A DNA stretch of 64,000 nucleotides from Chamaelirium japonicum (Eukaryota > Streptophyta > Magnoliopsida > Liliales > Melanthiaceae): assembly GCA_947650365.1 (NCBI GenBank), contig CANTAL010000099.1, forward strand, positions 496,001 through 560,000. Reading direction: 5' to 3'. Shown here piece after piece: positions 43,201-57,739 of the stretch. The first letter of the stretch is position 1, and every line of letters begins with the position of its first letter. The position numbers and the translations under genes were made by a program. The notes below the pieces were generated by a model. The model had not been told where the DNA came from. It searched no databases and worked only from the letters and a program-made list of their open reading frames with translations.

Positions 43201-43859
43201 TCGCACGATCTATTCTAGAATGGATCGTATTAATGAATTAGAATGGATCGTGCGAATGAATTAGAATGGATCGTACGAATGAGTAAGAATGGATCGTGCG
43301 AATGAATTAGAATGGATCATATGAATGAATTAGAATGGATCGTATGAATGAATTAGAATGGATCGTGCGAATAAATTAGAATGGATCGTATGAATGAATT
43401 AGAATAGATTGTGCGAATGAATTAGAATGGATCGTACGAATGAATTAGAATGGATACATTCTTGGGAATAAATTAGAATGGATCGTATGAATGAATTAGA
43501 ATCGATCGTACGAATGAATTAGAATGGATCTTGCGAATGAATTAGAATGGATCGTGCGAATGAATTAGAATTGATCGTACGAATGAAATAGAATGGATTG
43601 TACGAATGAGATAGAATGGATCGTACGAATGAATTAGAATGGATACATTCATGCGAATGAATTAGAATGGATCATACGAATGAATTAGAATGGATTCATT
43701 CGTGCGAATGAATTAGAATGAATCGTACGAATGAGTAAGAATGGATCGTACGAATGAATTAGAATGGATTGAATTAGAATGAATCGTACGAATGAATTAG
43801 AATGGATCGTACGAATGAATTAGAATGGATTGAATTAGAATGGATCGTACGAATGAATT

Positions 43860-44800
43860 AGAATGAATCATACCGTACGAATGAATTAGAATGGATCATA
43901 CGAAGGAATTAGAATGGATTGTACGAATGAATTAGAATGGATCGTACGAATGAATTAGAATGGATCATACGAAGGAATTAGAATGGATCGTACGAAGGAA
44001 TTAGAATGGATCGTGCGAATGAATTAGAATGGATCGTACGAATGAATTAGAATAGATTGTGCGAATGAGTTAGAATGGATCGTACGAATGAATTAGAATG
44101 GATCGTACGAATGAATTAGAATGGATCGTTTGAATGAATTAGAATGGATCGTGCGAATTAATTAGAATGGATCATACGAATGAAATAGAATGGATTCGCA
44201 CGAATGTATCCATTCTAATTCATTCGTACGATCCATTCTAATTCATTCGTACAATCCATTCTAATTCATTCGCACGATCCATTCGCATTCACTCAAACGA
44301 TCCATTCTAATTCATTCATATGATCCATTCTAATTCATTCGCACGAATATATCCATTCTAATTCATTCGTACGATCCATTCTAATTCATTTGTACGAATG
44401 TATCCACTCTAATTCATTCATACGATCCATTCTAATTCATTCACACGAATGTATCCATTCCAATTCATTCGTACGATCCATTCTAATTCATTCGCACAAT
44501 CTATTCTAATTCATTCGTACGATCAATTCTAATTCATTAGCATGATCCATTCTAATTCATTCGTACGATCTATTCTATTTCATTCGTACAATCAATTCTT
44601 ACTCAATCGTATGATCCATTCTAATCCATTCGCACAATCTATTCTAATTCATTCGTACGATCCATTCTATTTCATTCGTACGATCCATTCTAATTCATAC
44701 GATCCATTCTATTTCATTCATACGATCCATTTTAATTCATTCGCACGATCCATTCTAATTCATTCGCACGATCCATTCAAATTTATTCATACGATCCATT
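43860..44800. repeat. Hairpin cassette D, complete copy
   Basis: This has the fullest order of variants: GATCATACCGTACG, GAAGGAATTAG, ATTGTGCG, the GGATTCGCACGAATG flip at 44,192, then CACTCAAACG, CATATG, TTTGTACG, CCATTCCAATTC, TTAGCATGATCC, TTACTCAATCGTATG and CTAATCCATTCG. The last part is repeated at 47,6xx (offset 3,081) and 58,4xx (offset 13,883). It ends at an irregular stretch, GTGCAAATGAATACATTCG, where orientation turns to R. Confidence 0.85.
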
Positions 44801-46319
44801 CGTGCAAATGAATACATTCGTACGAATGAATTAGAATGGATACATTCGTGCGAAAGAATGGATCCATTCGTACGAATGAATTAGAATGGACACATTCGTG
44901 CGAAAGAACTAGAATGGATCGTATGAATGAATTAGATTGGATCGTATAAATGAATTAGAATGGATCGTACGAATGAATTAGAATGGATCGTGCTAATGAA
45001 TTAGAATGGATCGTGCGAATGAATTAGAATGGATCGTGCGAATGAATTAGAATGGATCGTACGAATGAATTAGAATGGATCGTACGAATGAATTAGAATG
45101 GATCGTTCGAATAAATTAGAATAGATTGTGCGAATGAATTAGAATGGATCGTACGAATGAATTAGAAAGGATACATTCGTGCGAATGAATTAGAATGGAT
45201 CGTATGAGTGTGAATGAATTAGAATGGATCGTGCGAATGAATTAGAATGGATCGTATTAATGAATTAGAATGGATCGTGCGAATGAATTAGAATGGATCG
45301 TACGAATGAGTATGAATGGATCGTGCGAATGAATTAGAATGGATCATATGAATGAATTAGAATGGATCGTATGAATGAATTAGAATGGATCGTGTGAATA
45401 AATTAGAATGGATCGTATGAATAAATTAGAATAGATTGTGTGAATGAATTAGAATGGATCGTACGAATGAATTAGAATGGATACATTCGTGCGAATGAAT
45501 TAGAATGGATCGTATGAATGAATTAGAATCGATCGTACGAATGAATTAGAATGGATCATGCGAATGAATTAGAATGGATACATTCATGCGAATGAATTAG
45601 AATGAATCATGCGAATGAATTAGAATGGATCGTACGAATGAATTAGAATGGATCATACAAATAAATTAGAATGGATTCATTCGTGCGAATGAATTAGAAT
45701 GGATCGTACGAATGAGTAAGAATGGATCGTACGAATGAATTAGAATGGATTGAATTAGAATGAATCGTACGAATGAATTAGAATGGATCGTACGAATGAA
45801 TTAGAATGGATTGTACGAATGAATTAGAATGGATTGAATTAGAATGAATCGTTCGAATGCATTAGAATGAATCATACCGTACGAATGAATTAGAATGAAT
45901 CATACGAAGGAATTAGAATGGATCGTACGAATGAATTAGAATGGATCGTACGAATGAATTAGAATGGATCGTACGAAGGAATTAGAATGGATCGTAAGAA
46001 GGAATTAGAATGGATAGTACGAATGAATTAGAATGGATACCTTCGTGCAAATGAATTAAAATGGATCGTACGAATGAGTAAGAATGGATCGTACGAATGA
46101 AATAGAATGGATCGTATGAATGAATTAGAATGGATCGTGCGAATGAATTAGAATGGATCGTACGAATGAATTAGAATAGATTGTGCGAATGAATTAGAAT
46201 GGATCGTACGAATGAATTAGAATGGATCGTACGAATGAATTAGAATGGATCGTATGAATGAATTAGAATGGATCGTGCGAATGAATTAGAATGGATCGTA
46301 CGAATGAAATAGAATGGAT
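44801..46319 (-). repeat. Long R block of 1.5 kb
   Basis: It begins with an irregular stretch (GAAAGAATGGATCC near 44,851) where monomers are shortened. It then holds GTATGAGTGTGAATG near 45,204 (also near 54,163 as GTATAAGTGTGAATG), the GATCATACCGTACG marker at 45,869 and the usual R arm of cassette D up to GGATTCGCATGAATG. Confidence 0.82.
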
Positions 46320-47459
46320 TCGCATGAATGTATCCATTCTAATTCATTCGTACGATCCATTCTAATTCATTCGTACAATCCATTCTAATTCATTCGCATG
46401 ATCCATTCGCATTCACTCAAACGACCCATTCTAATTCATAAGTACGATCCATTCTAATTCATTCAAATGATCCATTCTAATTCATTCGTACGATCCATTC
46501 TAATTCATTCGCATGATCCATTCTAATTCATTCATACGATCCAATCTAATTCATTCATACGATCTATTCTAATGAATTAGAATGGATCGTACGAATGAAT
46601 TAGAATGGATCGTATGAATGAATTAGATTGGATCGTATTAATGAATTAGAATGGATCGTACGAATGAATTAGAATAGATCGTACGAATGAATTAGAATGG
46701 ATACATTCGTGCGAATCCATTCTATTTCATTCGTATGATCCATTCTAATTCATTCGCACGATCCATTCTAATTCATTCATACGATCCATTCTAATTCATT
46801 CGTACGATCCATTCTAATTCATTCGTACGATCCATTCTAATTCATTCGCACAATCTATTCTAATTCATTCGTACGATCCATTCTAATTCATTCGCACGAT
46901 CCATTCTAATTCATTCATACGATCCATTCTATTTCATTCGTACGATCCATTCTTACTCATTCGTACGATCCATTCTAATTCATTAGCACGAAGGTATCCA
47001 TTCTAATTAATTCATACTATCCATTCTAATTCCTTCGTACGATCCATTATAATTCCTTCGTACGATCCATTCTAATTCATTCGTACGATCCATTCTAATT
47101 CATTCATACGATCCATTCTAATTCCTTCGTATGATCCATTCTAATTCATTCGTACGGTATGATTCATTCTAATTCATTCGTACGATTCATTCTAATTCAA
47201 TCCATTCTAATTCATTCGTACGATCCATTCTAATTCATTCATACGATCCATTCTAATTCATTCGTACGATTCATTCTAATTCAATCCATTCTAATTCATT
47301 CGTACGATCCATTCTTACTCATTCGTACGATCCATTCTAATTAATTCGCACGAATGAATCCATTCTAATTCATTCGTATGATCCATTCTAATTCATTCGC
47401 ATGAATGTATTCATTCTAATTCATTCGTACGATCCATTCTAATTCATTCGTACGATCCA

Positions 47460-48502
47460 TTCTAATTCATTTGTACGAATGTATCCACTCTAATTCATTC
47501 ATACGATCCATTCTAATTCATTCGCACGAATGTATCCATTCCAATTCATTCGTATGATCCATTCTTATTCATTCGCACAATCTATTCTAATTCATTCGTA
47601 CGATCAATTCTAATTCATTAGCATGATCCATTCTAATTCATTCGTACGATCTATTCTATTTTATTCGTACAATCCATTCTTACTCAATCGTATGATCCAT
47701 TCTAATCCATTCGCACAATCTATTCTAATTCATTCGTACGATCCATTCTATTTCATTCGTACGATCCATTCTAATTCATACGATCCATTCTATTTCATTC
47801 ATACGATCCATTTTAATTCATTCGCACGATCCATTCTAATTCATTCATACGATCCATTCTATTTCACTCGTACGATCCATTCTAATTTCGTCGTATGATC
47901 TATTCTAATTCCTTCATACGATCCATTCTAATTCATTCGCACGATCCATTTTAATTCATTCGCACGATCCATTCTAATTCATTCATACGATCCATTCTAA
48001 TTCATTCGTACGATCCATTCTAATTTCTTCGTATGATCTATTCTAATTCCTTCGTACGATCCATTCTAATTTCTTCGTACGATCCATTCAAATTCATTCG
48101 CATGAATCTATCCATTCTAATTCATTCGTACGATCCATTCTAATTCATTCGCACGATCCATTCTAATTCATTAATACGATCCAATCTAATTCATTCATAC
48201 GATCTATTCTAATTCATTCGCACGAATATATCCTTTCTAATTCATTCGTACAATCCATTCTAATTCATTCGCACAATCTATTCTAATTCATTAGTACGAT
48301 CCATTCTAATTCATTTGTACGATCCATTCAAATTCATTAGCACGATCCAAATTCATTTATCCGTACGATCTATTCTATTTCATTCGTACGATCCATTCTT
48401 ATCGCACGATCCATTCTAATTCATTCGCACGATCCATTCTCCATTCTAATTCCTTCGTACGATCCATTCTAATTCCTTCGTATCCATTCTAATTCACTCA
48501 TA
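47460..48502 (+). repeat. F module E, copy 1
   Basis: Matches 58,260-59,170. The offset is 10,802 at TTAGCATGATCC and 10,664 at CTTATCGCACG (48,399 and 59,063). The 138-bp difference is exactly six monomers, present here around 47,860-47,990 and absent from the other copy. Both copies share the odd ATCCAAATT...TTATCCGTACG deletion junction at 48,338 and 59,002. Confidence 0.85.
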
Positions 48503-48539
48503 CGAATGAATTAGAATGGATCGTACGAATTAAATAGAA

Positions 48540-49270
48540 TGGATCGTACGAATGAATTAGAATAGACTGTGCGAATGGATTAGAATGGATCATACGATTG
48601 AGTAAGAATGGATTGTACGAATGAAATAGAATAGATCGTACGAATGAATTAGAATGGATCATGCTAATGAATTAGAATTGATCGTACAAATGAATTAGAA
48701 TAGATTGTGCGAATGAATTAGAATGGATCGTACGAATGAATTGGAATGGATACATTTGTGCGAATGAATTAGAATGGATCGTATGAATGAATTAGAGTGG
48801 ATACATTCGTACAAATGGATTAGAATGGATCGTACGAATGAATTAGAATGGATACATTCGTGCGAATGAATTAGAATGGATTATATGAATGAATTAGAAT
48901 GGATCATTTGAGTGAATGTGAATGGATCGTGCGAATGAATTAGAATGGATTGTACGAATGAATTAGAATGGATCGTACGAATGAATTAGAATGGATACAT
49001 TCGTGCGAATCCATTCTATTTCATTCGTACGATTCATTCTAATTCATTCGCACGATCCATTCTAATTCATTCATACGATCCATTCTAATTCATTCGTACG
49101 ATCCATTCTAATTCATTCGTTCGATCCATTCTAATTCATTCGCACAATCTATTCTAATTCATTCGTACGATCCATTCTAATTCATTCGCACGAATGTATC
49201 CATTCTAATTCATTCGTACGATCCATTCTAATTCATTAATACGATCCAATCTAATTCATTAATATGATCC
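48540..49270. repeat. Flip module B, copy 3
   Basis: Matches 13,960-14,690 at offset 34,580. It carries private changes such as GACTGTGCGAATGG and CATTTGAGTGAATGTG. Confidence 0.86.
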
Positions 49271-49689
49271 AATCTAATTCATTCATATGATCCATTCTAA
49301 TTCATTCGTACGATCCATTCTAATTCATTCACACGATCCATTCTATTTCATTCGTACGATCCATTCTAATTCATTCGCAAGATCCATTCTAATTCATTCA
49401 TACGATCCAATCTAATTCATTCATACGATCCATTCAAATTCATTAATACGATCCAATCTAATTCATTCATACGATCCATTCTAATTCCTTCGTACGATCC
49501 ATTCTAATTCATACGATCCATTCTAATTCATTCGTAAGATCCATTCTAATTCATTCATACGATCTATTCTAATTCATTCATACAATCCATTCTAATTCCT
49601 TCGTACGATCCATTCTAATTCATTCATACGATCCATTCTAATTCATTCGTACGATCTATTCTATTTCATTCATACGATCCATTCTAATT

Positions 49690-49772
49690 CATTAATACGA
49701 TCCATTCTAATTCATTCGCACGATCCATTCTAATTCATTCACACTCATACGATCCATTCTAATTCATTCGTA
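49690..49772 (+). repeat. CACACTCATACG variant module
   Basis: TTAATACGATCC, TTCGCACGATCC and TTCACACTCATACG occur in consecutive monomers. The same three-monomer series is at 54,505-54,570 and 61,606-61,670. The CACACTCATACG spacer is five to six bases longer than normal and is seen only in these places. Confidence 0.8.
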
Positions 49773-52700
49773 CGAATGAATTAGAGTGGATACATTCGTA
49801 CAAATGAATTAGAATGGATCGTATGAATGAATTAGAGTGGATACATTCGTACAAATGAATTAGAATGGATCGTACGAATGAATTAGAATGGATACATTCG
49901 TGCGAATGAATTAGAATGGATCATATGAATGAATTAGAATGGATCGTTTGAGAGAATGCGAATGGATCGTGCGAATGAATTAGAATGGATTGTACGAATG
50001 AATTAGAATGGATCGTACGAATGAATTAGAATGGATACATTCGTGCGAATCCATTCTATTTCATTCGTACGATCCATTCTAATTCATTCGCATGATCCAT
50101 TCTAATTCATTCATACGATCCATTCTAATTCATTCGCACGAATGTATCCATTCTAATTCATTCGTACGATCCATTCTAATTCATTCGCACAATCTATTCT
50201 AATTCATTCATAAGATCCATTCTAATTTATTCGCACGATCCATTCTAATTCATTCGTACGATCCATTCTAATTCCTTCGTACGATCTATTCTAATTCCTT
50301 CATACGATCCATTCTAATTCCTTCATATGATCCATTCTAATTCATTCGTATGAATGAATTAGAATGGATCGTGCGAATAAATTAGAATGTATCGTATGAA
50401 TGAATTAGAATAGATTGTGCGAATGAATTAGAATGGATCGTACGAATGAATTAGAATGGATACATTCGTGCGAATGAATTAGAATGGATCGTATGAATGA
50501 ATTAGAATCGATCGTACGAATGAATTAGAATGGATCATGCGAATGAATTAGAATGGATCATGCGAATGAATTAGAATGGATCGTACGAATGAAATAGAAT
50601 GGATTGTACGAATGAGATAGAATGGATCGTACGAATGAATCAGAATGGATACATTCATGCGAATGAATTAGAATGGATCATACGAATGAATTAGAATGGA
50701 TTCATTCGTGCGAATGAATTAGAATGGATCGTACGAATGAGTAAGAATGGATCGTACGAATAAATTAGAATGGATTGAATTAGAATGAATCGTACGAATG
50801 AATTAGAATGGATCGTACGAATGAATTAGAATGGATCGTACGAATGAATTAGAATGGATTGAATTAGAATGAATCGTACAAATGAATTAGAATGAATCAT
50901 ACCGTACGAATGAATTAGAATGGATCATACGAAGGAATTAGAATGGATCGTACGAATGAATTAGAATTGATCGTACGAATGAATTAGAATGGATCGTACG
51001 AAGGAATTAGAATGGATCGTACGAAGGAATTAGAATGGATAGTACGAATGAATTAGAATGGATACCTTCGTGCAAATGAATTAGAATGGATCGTACGAAT
51101 GAGTAAGAATGGATCGTACGAATGAAATAGAATGGATCGTATGAATGAATTAGAATGGATCGTGCGAATGAATTAGAATGGATCGTACGAATGAATTAGA
51201 ATAGATTGTGCGAATGAATTAGAATGGATCGTACGAATGAATTAGAATGGATCGTACGAATGAATTAGAATGGATCATATGAATGAATTAGAATGGATCG
51301 TGTGAATAAATTAGAATGGATCGTACGAATGAATTAGAATGGATCGCATGAATGTATCCATTCTAATTCATTCGTACAATCCATTCTAATTCATTCGCAC
51401 AATCTATTCTAATTCATTCATACGATACATCCTAATTCATTCGCACGAATGTATCCATTCTAATTCATTCGTACAATCTATTCTATTTCATTCGTACGAT
51501 CCATTCTAATTCATTCGCACAATCTATTCTAATTCATTTATACGATCCATTCTAATTTATTCGCACGATCCATTCTAATTCATTCTATTTCATTCGTATG
51601 AATTAGAATGGATACATTCGTGCGAATGAATTAGAATGGATCGTATGAATGAATTAGATTGGATCGTATGCATGAATTAGAATGGATCGTGCGAATGAAT
51701 TAGAATGGATCGTACGAATGAATTAGAATAGATCGAACGAATGAATTAGAATGGATACATTCGTGCAAAAGAATTAGAATGGATTGTATGAATGAATTAG
51801 AATGGATCGTGCGAATGAATTAGAATGGATCGTACGAATGAATTAGAATGGATACATTCGTGCGAAAGAATTAGAATAGATCGTATGAATGAATTAGAAT
51901 GGATCGTATGAATGAAATAGAATGGATCGTACGAATGAATTAGAATGGATCGTGCGAATGAATTAGAATGGATCGTACGAATGAATTAGAATGGATCGCA
52001 CGAAGGAATTAGAATGGATCGTACGAATGAATTAGAAAGGATACATTCGAATTCATTCGTACGATCCATTCTAATTCCTTCGTACGATCCATTCTAATTC
52101 ATTCGTACGATCCATTCTATTTCATTCATACGATCCATTCTAATTTGTTCATACGATCTATTCTAATTCTTTCGCACGAATGTATCCATTCTAATTCATT
52201 CGTACGATCCATTCTAATTCATTCGCACGACCCATTCTAATTCATTCATACAATCCATTCTAATTCTTTTGCACGAATGTATCCATTCTAATTCATTCAT
52301 TCGATCCATTCTAATTCATTCGTATGATCCATTCTAATTCATTCGTACGATCCATTCTAATTCCTTCGTACGATCCATTCTAATTCATTCGTACGATCCA
52401 TTCTAATTCATTCGCACGATCCATTCTAATTAATTCGTACAATCCATTCTATTTCATTCGTACGATCCATTCTTACTCATTCGTATGATCTATTCTAATT
52501 CATTCGCACGAATGTATCCATTCTAATTCAGTCATAATATCCATTCTTGCTCATTCGTAATGAATTAGAATGGATACATTCGTGCAAAAGAATTAGAATG
52601 GATTGTATGAATGAATTAGAATGGATCGTGCAAATGAATTAGAATGGATCGTGCGAATGAATTAGAATAGATTGTGCGAATGAATTAGAATGGATCGTAC

Positions 52701-53879
52701 GAATGAATTAGAATGGATACATTCGTGCGAATGAATTAGAATTAGAATGAATTGGAATGGATCGTACAAATGAATTAGAGTGGATCGTACGAATGAATTA
52801 GAATGGATACATTTGTGCCAATAAATTAGAATGGATCTTACGAATGAGTAAGAATGGATCGTACGAATGAAATAGAATGGATTGTACGAATGAAGTAGAA
52901 TGGATTCATTCGTGCGAATGAATTTGAATGGATCGTACGAATGAATTAGAATGGATCGTACGAATGAATTAGAATGGATCGTACGAATGAATTAGAATGG
53001 ATCGTGTGAAAGAATTAGAATGGATTGTATGAATGAATTAGAATGGATCGTATGAATGAATTAGAATGGATCGGACGAATGAATTAGAATGGATCATACG
53101 AATGAATTAGAATGGATACATTAGTGCGAATGAATTAGAATGGATCATACGAATGAGTAAGAATGGATCGTACGAATGAAATAGAATGGATTGTACGAAT
53201 GAATTAGAATGGATCGTACGAATGAATTAGAATAGATTGTATGAATGAATTAGAATGGATACATTCGTGCGAATGAATTAGAATGGATCGTACGAATGAA
53301 TTAGAATAGATCGTGCGAATGAATTAGAATGGATCGTACGAATGAATTAGAATAGATTGTGCGAATGAATTAGAATGGATCGTATGAATGAATTAGATTA
53401 TGATCCATTTTATTTCATTTGTATGATTCATTCTAATTCATTCGTACGATTTATTCTAATTCAATCCATTCTAATTCATTCGTACGATCCATTCTAATTC
53501 GTTCGTACGATCCATTCTAATTCATTCGTACGATTCATTCTAATTCAATCCATTATAATTCATTCATACGATCCATTCTTACTCATTCGTACTATCCATT
53601 CTAATTCATTCGCACAATAAATAAGAAAGGATCGTGCGAATGAATTAGAATGGATCATATGAATGAATTAGAATGGATCGTATGAATGAATTAGAATGGA
53701 TCATACGAATGAATTAAAATGGATTCATTCGTGCGAATGAATTAGAATGGATCGTACGAATGAGTAAGAATGGATCGTACGAATGAATTAGAATGGATTG
53801 AATTAGAATGAATCGTACGAATGAATTAGAATGGATCGTACGAATGAATTAGAATGGATTGAATTAGAATGGATCGTAC

Positions 53880-54450
53880 GAATGAATTAGAATGGATCGT
53901 ATTAATGAATTAGAATGGATCGTGCGAATGAATTAGAATGGATTGTACGAATGAGTAAGAATTGATCGTGCGAATGAATTAGAATGGATCATATGAATGA
54001 ATTAGAATGGATCGTATGAATGAATTAGAATGGATCGTGCGAATAAATTAGAATGGATCGTATGAATGAATTAGAATAGATTGTGCGAATGAATTAGAAT
54101 GGATCGTACGAACGAATTAGAAAGGATACATTCGTGCGAATGAATTAGAATGGATTGTATAAGTGTGAATGAATTAGAATGGATCGTGCGAATGAATTAG
54201 AATGGATCGTATTAATGAATTAGAATGGATCGTGCGAATGAATTAGAATGGATCGTACGAATGAGTAAGAATGGATCGTGCGAATGAATTAGAATGGATC
54301 ATATGAATGAATTAGAATGGATCGTATGAATGAATTAGAATGGATCGTGCGAATAAATTAGATTGGATCGTATGAATGAATTAGAATAGATTGTGCGAAT
54401 GAATTAGAATGGATCGTACGAATGAATTAGAATGGATACATTCGTGCGAA
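53880..54450 (-). repeat. Tandem R duplication with 310-bp period
   Basis: The series ATTAATGAATT, GTGCG, GAGTAAG, GTGCG, ATATG, TATG, GTGCGAATAAATT recurs 310 bp apart (ATTAATGAAT at 53,901 and 54,211). Related single copies are near 29,270, 43,230 and 45,250. A GTATAAGTGTGAATG irregularity marks the join. Confidence 0.8.
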
Positions 54451-54584
54451 TGAATTAGAATTTCGTACGATCCATTCTAATTCATTCGCACAATCCATTC
54501 TAATTCATTAATACGATCCATTCTAATTCATTCGCACGATCCATTCTAATTCATTCACACTCATACGATCCATTCTAATTCGTA

Positions 54585-56872
54585 TGAATTAGAATGTATC
54601 GTATGAATAAATTAGAATGGATCATACGAATGAATTAGAATGGATCGTATGAATGAATTAGAATGGATCGTGCGAATGAATTAGAATGGATTATATGAAT
54701 GAAATAGAATGGATCATACGAATGAAATAGAATGGATCGTACGAAGGAATTAGAATGGATCGTATGAATGAATTAGAGTGGATACATTCATGCGAATGAA
54801 TTCGAATAAATCGTGCGAATGAATTAGAATGGATTGTATGAATGAATTATAATGGATCGTACGAATGAAATATAATGGATCGTACGAATGAATTAGAATG
54901 GATACATTCGTGCAAAAGAAATAGAATGGATTGTATGAATGAATTAGAATGGATCGTGTGAATGAATTAGAATGGATCATACGAATGAATTAGAATGGAT
55001 ACATTAGTGCGAATGAATTAGAATGGATCGTGCGAATGAATTAGAATGGATCGTACGAATGAATTAGAATGGATCGTATGAATGAATTAGAATGGATCGT
55101 GCGAATGAATTAGAATGGATCGTGCGAATGAATTAGAATGGATACATTCATGGGAATGAATTAGAATGGATCGTACGAAGGAATTAGAATGGATCGTACG
55201 AAGGAATTAGAATGGATCATTTGAGTGAATGCGATTGGATCGTATTAATGAATTAGAATGGATCGTACGAATGAATTAAAATAGATCGTACGAATGAATT
55301 AGAATAGATACATTCGTGCAAATGATTTAGAATGGATCGTATGAATGAATTAGAATGGATCGTGCGAATGAATTAGAATGGATCGTACGAATGAAATAGA
55401 ATGGATTCGCACGAATGAATTAGAATGGATCATATGATTGAATTAGAATGGATCGTTTAAGTGAATGCGAATGGATCATGCGAATGAATTAGAATGGATT
55501 GTACGAATGAATTAGAATGGATCGTGCGAATGAATTAGAATGGATTGTACGAATGAATTAGAATGGATCGTACGAATGAATTAGAATGGATACATTCGTG
55601 CGAATCCATTCTATTTCATTCGTACGATCCATTCTAATTCATTCGCACGATCCATTCCAATTCATTCATACGATCCATTCTAATTCATTCGTACGATCCA
55701 TTCTAATTCATTCGTACGATCCATTCTAATTCATTCGTACGATCCATTCTAATTCATTCGTACGATCTATTCTAATTCATTCGCACGATCCATTCTAATT
55801 CATTCATACGATCCATTCTATTTCATTCGTACGATCCATTCTTACTCATTCGTACGATCCATTCTAATTCATTTGCACAAAGGTATCCATTCTAATTCAT
55901 TCGTACTATCCATTCTAATTCCTTCGTACGATCCATTCTAATTCCTTCGAATGAATGAGTAAGAATGGATAGTACGAATGAATTAGAATGGATCGTACGA
56001 ATGAATTAGAATGGATTGTACGAAGGAATTAGAGTGGATTGTATGAATGAATTAGAATAGATCGTATGAATGAATTAGAATGGATCGTACGAATCAATTA
56101 GAATGGAACGTACGAATGAATTAGAATGGATCGTACGAACGAATTAGAATGGATACATTCGTGCAAATGAATTAGAATGGATACATTCATGGGCATGAAT
56201 TAGACTGGATCGTACAAAGGAATTAGAATGGATCATACGAATGAAATATAATGGGTCGTACAAAGGAATTAGAATGGATCGTACGTAGGAATTAGAATGG
56301 TTTGTACGAAGGAATTAGAATGGATCGTACGAATGAATTAGAATGGATACATTCGTGCGAATGAATTTGAATGGATCGTACGAATGAGTAAGAATGGATC
56401 GTACGAATGAAATAGAATGGATCGTACGGATGAATTAGAATGGATCGTGTGAATGAATTAGAATGGATCGTACGAATGAGTTAGAATGGATCGTATGAAT
56501 GAATCGTACGAATGAATTAGAATGGATCGTACGAATGAATTAGAATGGATTGAATTAGAATGAATCGTACGAATGAATTAGAATGAATTAGAATGAATCA
56601 TACCGTACGAATGAATTAGAATGGATCATACGAAGGAATTAGAATGGATCATACGAATGAATTAGAATAGATCGTACGAATGAATTAGAATGGATCGTAC
56701 GAATGAATTAGCATTGATCGTGCTAATGAATTAGAATGGAACGTACGAATGAATTAGAATGGATCGTAGAATGGATCGTATGAATGAATTAGATTGGATC
56801 GTACGAATGAGTAAGAATGGATCATACGAATGAATTAGAATGGATCGTACGAATAAATTAGAATGGATACAT
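54585..56872. repeat. R blocks around a short F block
   Basis: R monomers occupy 54,585-55,605 and 55,950-56,872, with F at 55,606-55,949. Variant density looks higher than in block A (TTCGAATAAATCG, GGGCATGAATTAG, GTACGTAGG, ATCGTAGAATGG), and I found no long constant-offset partner for 56,030-56,500. Confidence 0.78.
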
Positions 56873-56929
56873 TTCGTACGATCCATTCTAATTCATTCGT
56901 ACGATCTATTCTAATTCATTCATGCAATC

Positions 56930-57295
56930 CATTCTAATTCATTCGTACGTACGATCCATTCTAATTCATTCGTACGATCCATTCTAGTCCCTTCGTATGA
57001 TCCATTCTAATTCATTCGTACGGTATGATTCATTCTAATTCATTCGTACGATTCATTCTAATTCAATCCATTCTAATTCATTCGTACGATCCATTCTAAT
57101 TCATTCGCACAATCAATTCTAATTCATTCATACGATCCATCCTAATTCATTCGCACGAATGTATCCATTTCTAATTCATTCGTACAATCCATTCTATTTC
57201 ATTCGTACGATCCATTCTTACTCATTCGTACGATCCATTCGTATCCATTCTAATTCATTCGTACGATCTATTCGTATCCATTCTAATTCATTTGT
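56930..57295 (+). repeat. F block with spacer slippage
   Basis: ATTCGTACGTACGATCC at about 56,941 has a duplicated GTAC within the palindromic spacer. The block also holds GGTATGATTC (57,024) and two ATTCGTATCC shortened spacers (57,239 and 57,271). Confidence 0.8.
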
Positions 57296-57739
57296 GCGAA
57301 TGAATTAGAATGGATCGTACGAATGAATTAGAATGGATACATTCGTGCGAATGAATTAGAATGGATCGTATGAATGAATTAGAATCGATCGTACGAATGA
57401 ATTAGAATGGATCATGCTAATGAATTAGAATGGATCGTGTGAATGAATTAGAATGGATCGTACGAATGAAATAGAATGGATTGTACGAATGAGATAGAAT
57501 GGATCGTACGAATGAATTAGAATGGATACATTAATGCAAATGAATTAGAATGGATCATACGAATGAATTAGAATGGATTCATTCATGCGAATGAATTAGA
57601 ATGGATCGTACGAATAAGTAAGAATATATCGTACGAATGAATTAGAATGGATTGAATCAGAATGAATCGTACGAATGAATTAGAATGGATCGTACGAATG
57701 AATTAGAATGGATCGTACGAATGAATTAGAATGGATTGA

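Noticed and set aside
44542-44811. 89-codon open frame on the + strand, with relatives at 47,623-47,898 and 58,425-58,664
   Set aside because: Similarity between the three follows from copying of the cassette, not from selection on protein. No start context and no non-repeat coding sequence.
54750-54980. 76-codon open frame on the - strand
   Set aside because: Periodic satellite translation with irregular monomers; nothing protein-like beyond the repeat.
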